Below are positions 21,603 through 30,950 of a DNA stretch of 64,000 bases, piece after piece (position 1 is the first letter of the stretch; every line of letters begins with the position of its first letter). Both the position numbers and the translations under genes were made by a program. The DNA is from Meconema thalassinum. Taxonomy: Eukaryota > Arthropoda > Insecta > Orthoptera > Tettigoniidae. The notes beneath the pieces are model-generated. The model had not been told where the DNA came from. It searched no databases and saw nothing but the letters and a program-made list of their open reading frames with translations. The stretch covers positions 295,036,526-295,100,525 of the forward strand of contig OX336388.2 in NCBI GenBank assembly GCA_946902985.2. The letters run 5' to 3'.

Positions 21603-22434
21603 TCTCTACTTAGTATAAAACATAGTCCCTGATTCTTGTTTTTTTATTTTTTTTATAGCGTATGGCTTTTAGTGTCGGGAGTGTCTGAGGACATGTTCGG
21701 CTCGCCAGTTTGTAGCTGGTTCTAGGCGGACACCCATGGGGTGAGCTACGAGTACCGTCACGTGTGGAGTGTTGTTTGGGAAGGAAAGTTTTGATTGTAA
21801 GGACGAGGAGTTGGAAGGTAGCGGCTGTGGCCTATGGTTATGGACCAACCCCTGCATTTGCCTGGAAGGAAGATGGGAAACCACAGAAGACCATCTTTAA
21901 GGTTGCCGGCGGGGGGATACGAACCTCCTCGCCTCCCGGATGTGAGCGACTGCCAGCACCCACGCCGTAACGACATCGGCTAATTCACCCGGGTAATCTC
22001 GAGAACCACTGGATGGATTTTGATGCAGTTTTCACCATTCTGTAAAGGATATCTCGAGGAAGGTTTCTGTAGAAAATAATTTGTTTATGATAAAAGGAAG
22101 CCAAGCAGTAACGATTTCAGTGAAATCTTCGAAAATAACCTCGCGTCCATGAGCTTTCTAAACTTGCGCTGGGAAAACCATTAAAAATATCAGTATACTA
22201 TGAGTGTAAGAATTGTTCAGCATTAAAAGTTCTACAAAAAAGTCCGTGACAGCATATCTGTATCTTGAATACTTCGCCTACTATAGGACTAATTGTTTTT
22301 ACGTTTTCATTTCTTCCGACAATCTCCATTAAAATTACTGAGGCGACAGTTTACGAGCTAGCTAGGGAAGAAAAAGCGCTTATCACGTAATGCATTACTA
22401 ATTGTTCCCGGATGAAGCCGGGTTGGGTTGCTAG
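21603..22434 (+). mobile_element. Non-autonomous Helitron (family H1) with a nested SINE
   Basis: The 5' end is TCTCTACTTAGTATAAAACA, preceded by A. The 3' end has the hairpin CCCGGATGAAGCCGGG followed by TTGGGTTG and CTAG, with T after it. Insertion between A and T, a 5' TC, a 3' CTAG and a subterminal hairpin are the Helitron signature. There is no Rep/helicase coding. Relatives: 29668-30885 (-), 55098-55510 (+, 5' part only) and 56297-57080 (-). A SINE has inserted about 35 bp from the 5' end. Confidence 0.85.
21639..21984 (-). mobile_element. SINE family 3 with tail beta, nested in Helitron
   Basis: Read on the - strand: head with GGTTCGTATCC (B-box-like), the shared central domain (GTGGTTTCCCATCTTCCTTC, GGCAAATGCAGGGGTTGGTC, GGCCACAGCCGCTACCTTCC), then tail beta (TGGCGAGCCGAACATGTCCT ... 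CACTAAAAGCCATACGC) and an A-rich end. It interrupts the GATTCTTGGATGTCAC segment that is intact in the other H1 Helitrons. Target duplication not clear. Confidence 0.75.
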
Positions 22435-22559
22435 TTTTTAATAAATCATTTACTTTACAAGTTGCTTTAAATGGTGACAATACAATGTAAATCCTAACAA
22501 AACCATTTTTGTTTGTTATGAAACATAATCAATAGGTAGCCTTTTTATGGCCATATCGC

Positions 22560-22810
22560 AAGATTACCTTCCTCAGGATTGGCCAATCGTTTGCTCAGTT
22601 TCTGGCTCAATGAGAATGTTCGTACCACGTGGTTGACGGAAACTGAGAAGGATATTAACGAACTGGAAATATCAGATGACAGACAGGCTGTGAGGCGTGT
22701 GGTTTTCAGGAGAAACCTCGGAAGAAAGGTAATCCATCGAATACTGAAAGAAAGGAGTTACACCGGCAGAAAATGCGTCAATACTGAGCGAAAATGAAGA
22801 CCCTCCAATT
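22560..22810 (+). pseudogene. Possible LINE C-terminal fragment
   Basis: The frame from 22579 reads WLTETEKDINELEISDDRQA then VRRVVF...KCVNTERK. The pattern of an acidic helix with ELxIS, a D/R-rich stretch and WTEERK-like end resembles the tail region of some insect retroelement proteins, but no diagnostic domain is present. Tentative. Confidence 0.35.
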
Positions 22811-22917
22811 CGAGAGGAGAAGAAGAAGAAGGATAAACATACCTAATATTGTCGGCTTTGAAGTGAAAACCGCCAATACTACTAAAAGTGACCCTCGGAT
22901 ATCTGTATGTACTGGTT

Positions 22918-23330
22918 GGTTGTTTATTTAGTGTATGGCTTTTAGTGCTGGGAGTGTGTGTGGATATGTTCGGCTCGCCAGAGGCTGTAGCTGCTTCAAG
23001 CGGACACCCATGGGATAAGCTACAGGTTCCGTTCAATTTCAAGTAGTTCTAACTTTCGCTGCCAGATGTCACTGACACCTAGTGGTGAATGTTGGAACTT
23101 TGATAGAGCATTTCAACGAAATCTAACCTAGAAATTTTGTTTCACATAAGTTTAGTTAGTGGAAGGATCTACATGCCATAAATCCTATGACATTGGACCG
23201 CCGGTTTTACTTCCCTTCCAAAGGAAGGCATACTGAAGGATTTTAACGCTCTTAAAAAATCCGATGACTTCGACTGGATTTGAACCCGCGATCTTGGGCA
23301 CAGCAGTTCAGCATGCTACATAGTGTCATT
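22918..23330 (-). mobile_element. SINE family 2 with tail beta, minus strand
   Basis: From left to right on the + strand: reverse complement of tail beta (GTATGGCTTTTAGTGCTGGG, TTCGGCTCGCCAGAGGC), family 2 body (CTTTCGCTGCCAGATGTCAC, AACCTAGAAATTTTGTTTCA), the CTTCCAAAGGAAGGCATAC segment, and the head with GGATTTGAACCCGCGATC. The body is the same as in copies that end with tail alpha. Confidence 0.78.
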
Positions 23331-23687
23331 ACTAGATCTCTGAATTATGAGAATGCACAAGCATACCTCAACCAAATGTTGGAGTTTTACAAATCTCCGA
23401 TTTCATGTGTTGGAAAATGGTAAGCAATGTTACATGTATTATAATTTATTCCAGTTACACATGAACAAAGAAAATGTTTTGCAAACTTTGTATGTTTGAG
23501 TGTGAAATCCCAAGGTGGGAAAATATCGACTCCTAGACATACCGGTAGCACTTGTGTTCTCTACTTCATGCTGGAGTGTTTATGCTGTAGTTTTTGAGTC
23601 TTCAGTCTTTCGACAGGTTTAAAGCAGCATTCCCTGTCTCCCTGTCTTGGGCTAATTGTTTCATCTCTGCATAGCTACCATACCTTA
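23331..23687. other. No gene recognised
   Basis: No recognisable exon, terminus or RNA gene. It separates the family 2 SINE from an isolated alpha tail. Confidence 0.35.
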
Positions 23688-23848
23688 GGTTGGTTGGTTC
23701 CTCAGTTTAGGGGCTGCGACAATGCGGTCATGTAGCCCCCGTGTACTTTGGGTGTGTGTAGAATCTGTCTGATAACTGGGGTTACCGGTAATTGTGATGA
23801 CTGTATTAATATGTGTTTCTGTTTCTTCATTCAAGTGAGGACTGCAGA
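23688..23848 (-). mobile_element. Isolated SINE alpha-tail fragment
   Basis: The reverse complement of tail alpha: GGTTCCTCAGTTTAGGGGCT, GTGTACTTTGGGTGTGTGTA, GAATCTGTCTGATAACTGGG, followed by AGTGAGGACTGCAGAC. The body and head are absent, consistent with a 5'-truncated insertion. Confidence 0.7.
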
Positions 23849-24193
23849 CTTCCAAGGAAATTTGTTTTAACATATTTGTTTATAGCTGACAATATTTGAT
23901 TGAGGTAATTTTGTAAATACTGTTGGTGAAGTCCCTCTATAATAGAATGCTTTTCAGTCAGCCAATACGATTAGGCAGGGAGTACAAATATTTAAACACC
24001 CTAACATGAATTAGTCATCACACAAATAGGGGGGAGGGTATTTAATTTTTTACTTGAGATTAAGAACTATACTTGGATGACCAGTTTTGATCGTCAAGTG
24101 ATCATCAGATCCATTACACTTGGGCTATTAAATCTATGTCTACAAGTATGGGAGATAGTACCGGTATTTACAGTACGTTGTTAACCTAATGCA
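23849..24193. other. No gene recognised
   Basis: AT-rich sequence leading into the large palindrome; nothing identified. Confidence 0.35.
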
Positions 24194-25341
24194 ACTACTG
24201 TCGACCAAAAAATTATGTGCACTCAAGTTTGAAGGTTATTTGTGAAGTAACCAATAGACCTACATAAAATCCAATCACATCATCATTTTCGTCGTTCTAT
24301 TTTATGTTAGTTCATGTAGGTTTGGAATTTTTAATTTATATTTTCATATTTTTATCGCAGTAGAAACACAAAAGTGCCCTTTTTTAAGTGTGTTTCAACC
24401 ATGCGTCACATTTAAGAATTATTATCTCACAAACCCGTCATCAGATCGATTCCAAATTTTAACACAATATACTTTGGAATGTTGTATAACTGGATTATTA
24501 ATTTCAAAATTTTGCGTGTCCAAGAAAAAAAAGTTATCATTTTTGTAAGGTAACTTTTTCTCGGCTCGGGGTCGGTGGAAAATGTAGTTCTTGGTTGCGT
24601 TGTAATCCAAATACATCAAAAAGTTATGCTGTATGACTGAAATACGTAAATTAATTCACTTATTTTATATCAGTTTGTATTTGTACGGGGAATTAAGACG
24701 TGGTTCACCAGGTAGCCACTCCGGGAAATGCTGTACAGCGTTGCTGATATGGAGCGAGGCGTGCCATGACGCATGATGGAGCACACCTTGGCAACGCTGT
24801 ACAGCTTTCACCGGAGCGGCTAGCTGGTGAACCATGTCTTAATTCCCCGTACAAATACAAACCGATATAAAATAAGTGAATTAATTTACGTATTTCACAA
24901 TCATACAGCATACCTTTTTGATGTATAAGGATTACAATGCGACCAAGAACTAAATTTTCCAACCACCCCGAGCCGAGAAAAAGTTACCTTACAAAATAAC
25001 AACTTTCGTTCTTGAACACACAGAATTTTGAAATTAATAAACCAGTTATACAACATTCCAATGTATATTGTGTTAAAATTTGGATTCGATCTGATGACAG
25101 GCTTGTGAGATAATAATTCTTAAATGTGACGCATGGTTGAAACACGCTTAAAAACGGGCACTTTTTGTGTTCTGCGTTAAAGAATACTAAAATATAAATA
25201 AAAAGTTCCAAACCTACATGAACTAACGTAAAATAGAAGATGAAAATGATGATGATGATATTGGATTTTATGTAGGTCTATTGGTTACTTCACAAACAAC
25301 CTTCAAACTCGAGTACACATAATATTTTGGTCGACAGTAGT
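24194..25341. repeat. Giant near-perfect palindrome, arms about 550 bp, loop 46 bp
   Basis: The left arm starts ACTACTGTCGACC and the right arm ends GGTCGACAGTAGT. The arms stay complementary throughout, with scattered mismatches and small indels. Inner landmarks occur in both arms in opposite orientation: AAGGTAACTTTTTCTCGGCT, TACGTAAATTAATTCACTTA and GTACGGGGAATTAAGAC. The innermost arm is GC-rich (GCTGTACAGCGTTGC), and the single-copy loop is 24745-24790. No recognisable protein or transposase is encoded. It could be a foldback transposon or a hairpin-RNA locus. There is no obvious target duplication. Confidence 0.88.
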
Positions 25342-25412
25342 CACTATTTGTTAGTTATATGTGATATTTCGTTAAGATACTGGAATATCTTAATACTAAC
25401 AAATAGTGACTA
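25338..25412. repeat. 75-bp hairpin adjoining the giant palindrome
   Basis: TAGTCACTATTTGTTAGT at 25338-25355 and its exact reverse complement at 25395-25412 form an 18-bp stem. The loop contains a second small inversion (AAGATA...TATCTT). It shares its first bases with the outer edge of the large palindrome. Confidence 0.8.
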
Positions 25413-25452
25413 GTTCTAGGGAATGGAAAGAGTTGACACTGTTACCCACAGG

Positions 25453-26351
25453 TAGGAGACCTGAAAAAATCGCATTTACGATAAATGCGATTTTTTAAAT
25501 TTCGTACAGAATCCAAGCCTACGTTAATTTTAATGTGAAAAGAACATTTTTAAGCGTAAATCAAAGTGCGACAAAATGCGAATTCTGACCCTAAATGCGA
25601 AAATACCAAATAAGCTCGATTTTATAGCGAAATTACTTTAAATCTGCTAATTTATTTGCGAATTTGTTTATGAAACGAAAGAAAATGTTTAGTAGGTGGC
25701 CTAATCGCTCGCTAGCGTTACCTCATCTCGGACTCGCAGTGTGCTACGCCAAGACCGACTACAATATATCGTAGTCGGTCTTGGTTTGTCGAACACGTGG
25801 ATTTCGCTAAACGGAAAATTTTCTTTTGGCTTGCCGCTTGAATGGTAACCTTATATTTTTGCAACCTTCAAGTTTCAACGTGTTTTTTTTTCTCCCAGAA
25901 ATGGGGCGTACTGCTGTAACTGCTCATGAAAGAGCACAACAGTACGCCAATCATAGCTTTCATTGTTCCGACTCGGCAACAGTACTCTGTCTGCCCTAGT
26001 AACTCCCCTCACAGCCACACAGTGCTAGCATTCAGCCTGCTTGTAGCATCTAGGCCACAGTCAGCTATCGCAACGTGCCGTACTTAGTTTAATGTAAGAA
26101 ACAATGTAGACAGTGAGTGTTTTATTGCACTACCATACAGTCGTTGCAGACAGTAGATGTAACTTGTAAGAGTGCAAGTCAGACTTATTTACAATACTTT
26201 CAATTTTCTGTAGGCCTAAAATGTAAGTCAAAACAAATGTGTCGCCAATAAAGTCATATAGTCGGTAAGAATCCAGAAAAATAGATGCTAAAAAGGGAAA
26301 AAATAAATGCTAATTTAAAGGAAAATAGATGCTAAATTTTCAGGTCCCCTA
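25453..26351 (+). mobile_element. hAT-like deletion derivative, about 900 bp
   Basis: Ends are TAGGAGACCTGAAAA on the left and TAGGGGACCTGAAAA read inward from the right. Flanks CCCACAGG (25445-25452) and CCCACAAG (26352-26359) look like an 8-bp target duplication with one change. Inside, a frame near 25902 reads MGRTAVTAHERAQQYANHSF HCSD, resembling the start of a hAT/CGGBP1-type zinc-binding domain, so this may be an internally deleted hAT. Two strong internal hairpins are present: AAATCGCATTTACGATAAAT... at 25465 and CCAAGACCGACTAC...GTAGTCGGTCTTGG at 25752-25786. Confidence 0.6.
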
Positions 26352-27280
26352 CCCACAAGGCTGCAAGAGGTAAATACGTAAAATTTGGTTCAGTTCGGTG
26401 AAACTGTAGATTTGTGCCAAAGGACCTAAATCTAGGGAATGGAGATGGCTGTCTAAAATTTCAAGTGTTACCCACAGGTTGTCAAAAGGTATACGACATT
26501 TTGTTCATTGGGTAGGCATTCCTCAGTCTTGCAAGAGGAAGTGAGGGATTGCATGTTTCGCTAGTCAAGCGAACATCATCATATCCAAATATATAGGTTT
26601 ACACAAACAGACACCACCACTCACTAACGGTCTCGGCCGTCCAAAAATTAAAGTACCTGTCAAAAACTCAGTGTGGCGACTATTACTGATAAATACTAAA
26701 GCATTCAAAAGAACTATTTAATTATATACCTACTATATTGGAAGACCCGTCAAAGACTCCACAAACAGATCTCATTTCAGTGGATCCCTTCTCGTGTTGG
26801 AATAGCGGGTAATGAAGAGGCAGACAGATTAGCAAAAACAAGAAAGGTACCACACTACAACAACCTGTCAGACTGATTTTATGTCAGCAAAAAGGATTTT
26901 GAAAAATACTATCAAAACAGGCATGAAGAAATGGCAAAGAAAACAGGACATTGATGCTAAATGGGATCAATATAAATTAAAACCAATAAGAGAAGCTGTA
27001 GCCTTCTTCAGACTTAACACTGGCCATGACTGCCTTGCAGCTCATCTGAAATGAATCAACATCCTGAGATCTGAAGAATGCACATTTTGTCACGAACCTG
27101 GAAGTAAAATGGATAAGGGGCACCTGCTACATTGCAACAAACTGAATGTGACTGCTAGAACTTCTGGAAACCTCACACAACTCGATTGGAATGCAAGAAA
27201 GCTGATGGATTGGAATCCGGGCTAGCCATAGGAAACAACAACAAAATTGGAAGACTGAGAAATTACCATCCTATCAACAG

Positions 27281-27912
27281 CAGGGGCGTATATACAACTT
27301 TTTTCGGGCGGGGGCTGACTATCCTGGAAAATTATGAGTATTCTCAGAAGATTGTCACTGCAAAATACCCAGAAATATCAACCATAACTTTGTGGAATTA
27401 TTTTAGATAAGAGTTAATTGTAAAATTTTAAGTTTTTATAGCCTACGATTAGTGGCAATACAAAAAACATAAAATGTTATACCTAATGAATTTTCTATAA
27501 TGGAGTATGAATGACAAATATCTATCAATTTATCAAGCATAAAGGTAAAGAGTAATTTTTTTGAACAAATTGATACTTTGTTTCTCAAAAGTACCGTACT
27601 GTGGAATTTTCAGTTTTGCTTCACAAGGCTGAGTGTACCCCGTTCCAGCCCTCCCAGAATTAAAATTTCTTGACTGAGCCGGGAATCGAATTCGGACCTC
27701 CGAGGCGGGAGCCAAGAATGCTAGCCACTACACCACGAGCTGTCTAATATCAATCTTGTTACTGTTTTTAACTTGGCCAATAAGTTAAGATTAGGGTGCA
27801 AACCAAATTTACAATTATTTTATGCTTTCACCAAAGCAACAATTTCTTAATTTTTATTGGCTTCTTTTCGGGGGGGGGGGGGTTGCTGGAGCCCCCCTTA
27901 TATATGCCCCTG
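27281..27912. mobile_element. hAT-type MITE with perfect 8-bp target duplication
   Basis: The ends are CAGGGGCGTATATA and, from the right, CAGGGGCATATATA. The flanking 8-bp duplication ATCAACAG is perfect (27273-27280 and 27913-27920). It lies inside the LINE fragment and holds a SINE fragment. A run of twelve or more G at about 27870 forms part of the G-rich subterminal region. No transposase. Confidence 0.88.
27600..27747 (-). mobile_element. SINE family 4 head fragment nested in hAT MITE
   Basis: On the - strand: GTGGTGTAGTGGCTAGCATT, TTGGCTCCCGCCTCGGAGG, TTCGATTCCCGGCTCAG, and GGAACGGGGTACACTCAGCC. This matches the head and first segment of the family 4 SINEs at 19.0-19.9 kb. The body and tail are missing. 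Confidence 0.75.
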
Positions 27913-28045
27913 ATCAACAGTCTCCCTCCATCAACTAATCTATGGTGTAACTACTATTGCTGTGGTATACTTAAGAAAGTACTGTACAATTGTAAACTAA
28001 TATTGACGAGTACTTTGTTGAGATGGGAATAAACTACTACTAATG

Positions 28046-28693
28046 CCTTGAAAGATCAGATATGGAGACTTGCCTGGTATTGTAAATGTCGAGAATCTGC
28101 TCTGACAACCACTTATGTGGTTGACTCCACAATCGCTAATTCTTGTATTTTTAGGAGCTTTTATAAACACAGTTTTATATTGAAACCTTTCCAGATTGTG
28201 TGATTATCAATAAAAATATCGCAATAATAATGTTTCAGCAATAAAATGCTATGCATTTCCTCTTACTTGCATAGGAGTTAATAGTTTTGTTAAAAAATTC
28301 GGAAATCCTGTCTGTAAACTACGTATTTGGGAAATCGAAGCGCGCCAACAGTATAGGAGTGCTCGCCCTGTGGTCATTGCCAGGCTCGAGCCCCGACCCG
28401 GAGGAGGGTCTAGCAGAGTTCACTCGGCTGGTCGTTGCCCGCTGATTGTAACCAGGGAGGACAGGGGCGTCGAAGACATCTGAGATGCTCCGTGTACTGC
28501 CGATACCATTGTCTCGCACTTACGGTTCTTTCTTCGCCTCCGTGTATAGCTTACGCTGTTTTCTTCTCGTTGAGATTTCAAATGCGGCTATCTGCGCAAT
28601 AGTGGCCTAACCCACATTTTTTAAATGGAGATATTTACACAGAACATCTCATTACACCCTACCCTTATGTCCTACAATCGCCAGGAATGTATA
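28046..28693. other. No gene recognised
   Basis: AT-rich first half, GC-richer second half. At 28577-28612 lies AATAGTGGCCTAACCCACA, which recurs as inverted ends of a small element at 34076-34266. The GGCTCGAGCCCCG at 28382 is B-box-like, but no complete tRNA-like head was found. Confidence 0.35.
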
Positions 28694-29510
28694 TGGTGCG
28701 TACAAAAAGTAACGAGCCGGAGGCTATAATGCGCAAACCAGTGACATCGGCTAATCGTGGCGTGTGTAACGAGGTGTGGTTCGACCAGAGGGTGGAAGGT
28801 AACAGCCCGTCGCTAGACGGCACGCGTGCACGCCACGTGACGATACCAAGCAGCAGCATGCATCAATCGTCCAACACTGACAGTCGCATTGCAAACAGTG
28901 ACATGGAGGCGTCAAACGAAGAGTAAAGAGGTGTTGTTCGGTTTCTGACAGCGGAAGGGGTAGGGGGAACGGACATTCATCGCCGAATGTCACAAGTGTA
29001 CGGCGAACACTGCATCCCTTGCAAGGGTCAAGGCGAGGCACAAGCGCTTCAGGGAAGGACGGGTGTCGTTAGCCGATGATGCCCGGTCTGGGGCACCCCC
29101 CTGCATTACCGATGACAACGTCCAGCTGGTTGATGCACTCATTACCCAGGACCGCCGAGTGACAGTGAACGCCATAGCCGCCGTGGTGGGATTGAGCGTC
29201 GGAAGTGTGCACACCATCAGGAAGGAACGACTGCACTTGCGCAAAGTGTCTGCCCAATGGGTGCCCCACAGTCTTCAACCACACCAGGAAGCGTGTCGAA
29301 TGGCCTACTGTCTGTGTCTTGGTTGGACGATTGATGCATGCTGCTGCTCGCTTTGTATCGTCACGTGACGTGCACTTATGCCCTCTAGCGACGGGCTGTG
29401 ACCGTCCACCCTCTGGTCGAACCACACCTCGTTACACACGCCACGATTAGCCGATGTCGTCACCGGTTTGCGCATTCCAGCCTCCGGCTCGTTGCTTTTT
29501 GAACGCACCT
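28694..29510 (+). mobile_element. Mariner-like deletion derivative with terminal inverted repeats of about 180 bp
   Basis: The left end (TGGTGCGTACAAAAAGTAAC) and the right end (AGGTGCGTTCAAAAAGCAAC read inward) continue as inverted repeats through GAGCCGGAGGCT, AACGAGGTGTGGTTCGACCA, CACGTGACGATAC and CATGCATCAATCGTCCAA, to about 28874 on the left and 29323 on the right. TA flanks both sides (28692-28693 and 29511-29512). The centre holds a fragment of mariner transposase. Repeats of this length are far longer than the roughly 30-bp ends of most mariners. Confidence 0.85.
28902..29323 (+). pseudogene. Mariner-type transposase N-terminal fragment
   Basis: From 28902: MEASNEE, an in-frame stop, then RGVVRFLTAEGVGGTDIHRR MSQVYGEHC, a frameshift, and from 29063 SLADDARSGAPPCITDDNVQ, VDALITQDRRVTVNAIAAVV, GLSVGSVHTI. 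This is the bipartite HTH region of mariner transposases. All catalytic aspartates are absent, because the right inverted repeat starts immediately after the second HTH. Dead. Confidence 0.8.
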
Positions 29511-29667
29511 TATAATTTAAAACACACACTAGTGGCAATTGTGGACGTACGGCCTTGGAATACACGACTTTTGTACCAACAATGCTACCATTGTATGTAT
29601 GGAGTGAGAGCGAAGCATCCCGAGGACCGGAAGAGATTGGATCGTGTCTCTAGCATTACATTAATCA

Positions 29668-30885
29668 CTAGCAACCCACCCTACCGACAGTAGTGGCTAC
29701 GCTGGCTAACGCGCAGCATTAGGTCAAGGGGCCAAGCTCTCTGCTGACTCGGTAGACGCGTGGGTTCGAGCCCCACCGTCGGCCGTCCTTGAAATGGTTT
29801 TCCGTGGTTTTCCATTTTCAACACCAGGCAAATGCTGGGACGATACCTTCTGACAGGCCACGGCCGCTTCCTTCCACATCCTTGCCCAGTTTCATTCATT
29901 TCATCTCTAACTCCTCTCATGAGGTTGGCGTCAGGAAGGGCATCCGGCAGTAAAAACCATCGCCACAAAGTCTTCCATCGCATCTCATCCCTGACCCCGT
30001 TGGAAAACGGGAATAATAAGGGGTAGACATACATACATACTAGCAACCCACCCTATGAATGCATTACGTGATGAGCACTTTTTTTTCAAAGTGTCTGAAC
30101 TACGACCTAGATCCGTTTTACGTCTTAGCATGATGGATTAAAATCACTCACTGGACTATTAATTATATTATCATGGAGATGCATGTGCAACGAATTCCTG
30201 TCAGACTTAGGCCTAATTTAAGAATGGCGAGGTGCATGAAACACACATCCCCCTTCCGTCCAATCTTAACTTGACTGTGTATTTTGCGGAACGAAAAGTT
30301 CACAGGCGAAATGAAGAAAAGCCGAGTTGAACTTCCAGGGAAACTCCGAACACAACCACTCTTCTCTGAAGTCTTAACTCAACACGACTCGACAGTTTGC
30401 TTCTGGCTGTATTTGGGGTAATAGGCTCGCCCGCTAGCTAGGCTGTAACTGGGGTGATAGGGTCGCCCTTAGCTAGCTCGTAAACTGTCGGCTCAGTAAC
30501 TTAATTGTTAGAAGAAATGAAATCGTAAAAATACTTATAGTGGGCGATGTATTGAAGATATGCTGTCGCGGGCTTTTTTTTTTTAGAACTTTTCATGCTG
30601 ATCAATTTTTACACTCATAGTAGCCTATATTGATATTTTTAACGGTTTGCCCAGCGTAAGTTTAAAAAGCGCACGGACGCCAGGTTTAATTTTCGACCTT
30701 TTCACTGAAATCGTTACCGGTACTGTTTGGCTTGCTTTGATCATAAATAAATTATTTTCTACAGAAACCTTCCTCGAGATATCCTTTACAGAATGGTGAA
30801 AACCGGATCAGAATCCATCCAGTCGTTCTCGAGATTACCCGTGACATCCAAGAATCGGGGACTTAGTAGTAGGACTAAGTAGAGA
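29668..30885 (-). mobile_element. Non-autonomous Helitron (family H1), minus strand, with nested SINE
   Basis: On the - strand the 5' end is TCTCTACTTAGTCCTACTAC at 30885 and the 3' end is GGGTTGCTAG at 29668. The plus-strand base before CTAG is A and the base after the other end is T, so it sits between A and T. It contains the H1 body (GTGCATGAAACACAC, AAGTTCACAGGCGAAATGAA, TTTACAGAATGGTGAAAACC). A SINE duplicated the terminal 17 bp on insertion. Confidence 0.85.
29684..30038 (+). mobile_element. SINE family 6 inserted at a Helitron terminus, 17-bp target duplication
   Basis: 355 bp. The head contains GTGGGTTCGAGCCCCACCG (B-box-like), followed by the shared central domain (GAAATGGTTTTCCGTGGTTT, AGGCAAATGCTGGGACGATA, CAGGCCACGGCCGCTTCCTT) and a 3' part with CCCCGTTGGAAAACGGGAAT and a TACATACATAC tail. 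The duplication ACTAGCAACCCACCCTA is perfect (29667-29683 and 30039-30055). It contains the Helitron's own CTAG end. Confidence 0.85.
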
Positions 30886-30950
30886 TAACGTCCGAACAAG
30901 CCGACTGATTAGGCCCATGTACTCGGATCAATGTGGCGGGCAAAATCGTA

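Larger units (their letters stand above)
26660..28045 (+). pseudogene. LINE fragment: RNase H domain end and C-terminal zinc motif
   Basis: The plus-strand frames read ISFQWIPSRVGIAGNEEADR LAKT (26780-26845), the end of an RNase H domain as found in I/jockey-type LINEs. Then come EAVAFFRLNTGHDCLAAHL (26990-27050) and ILRSEECTFCHEPGSKMDKG HLLHC (27060-27140), a CCHC-like tail. Frameshifts and stops abound. The 3' remainder continues after an inserted hAT MITE, at 27921-28045. Dead copy. Confidence 0.75.

Noticed and set aside
28751..29425. Minus-strand frames across the mariner derivative
   Set aside because: They are antisense to the transposase remnant and to the long inverted ends; no independent domain was seen.
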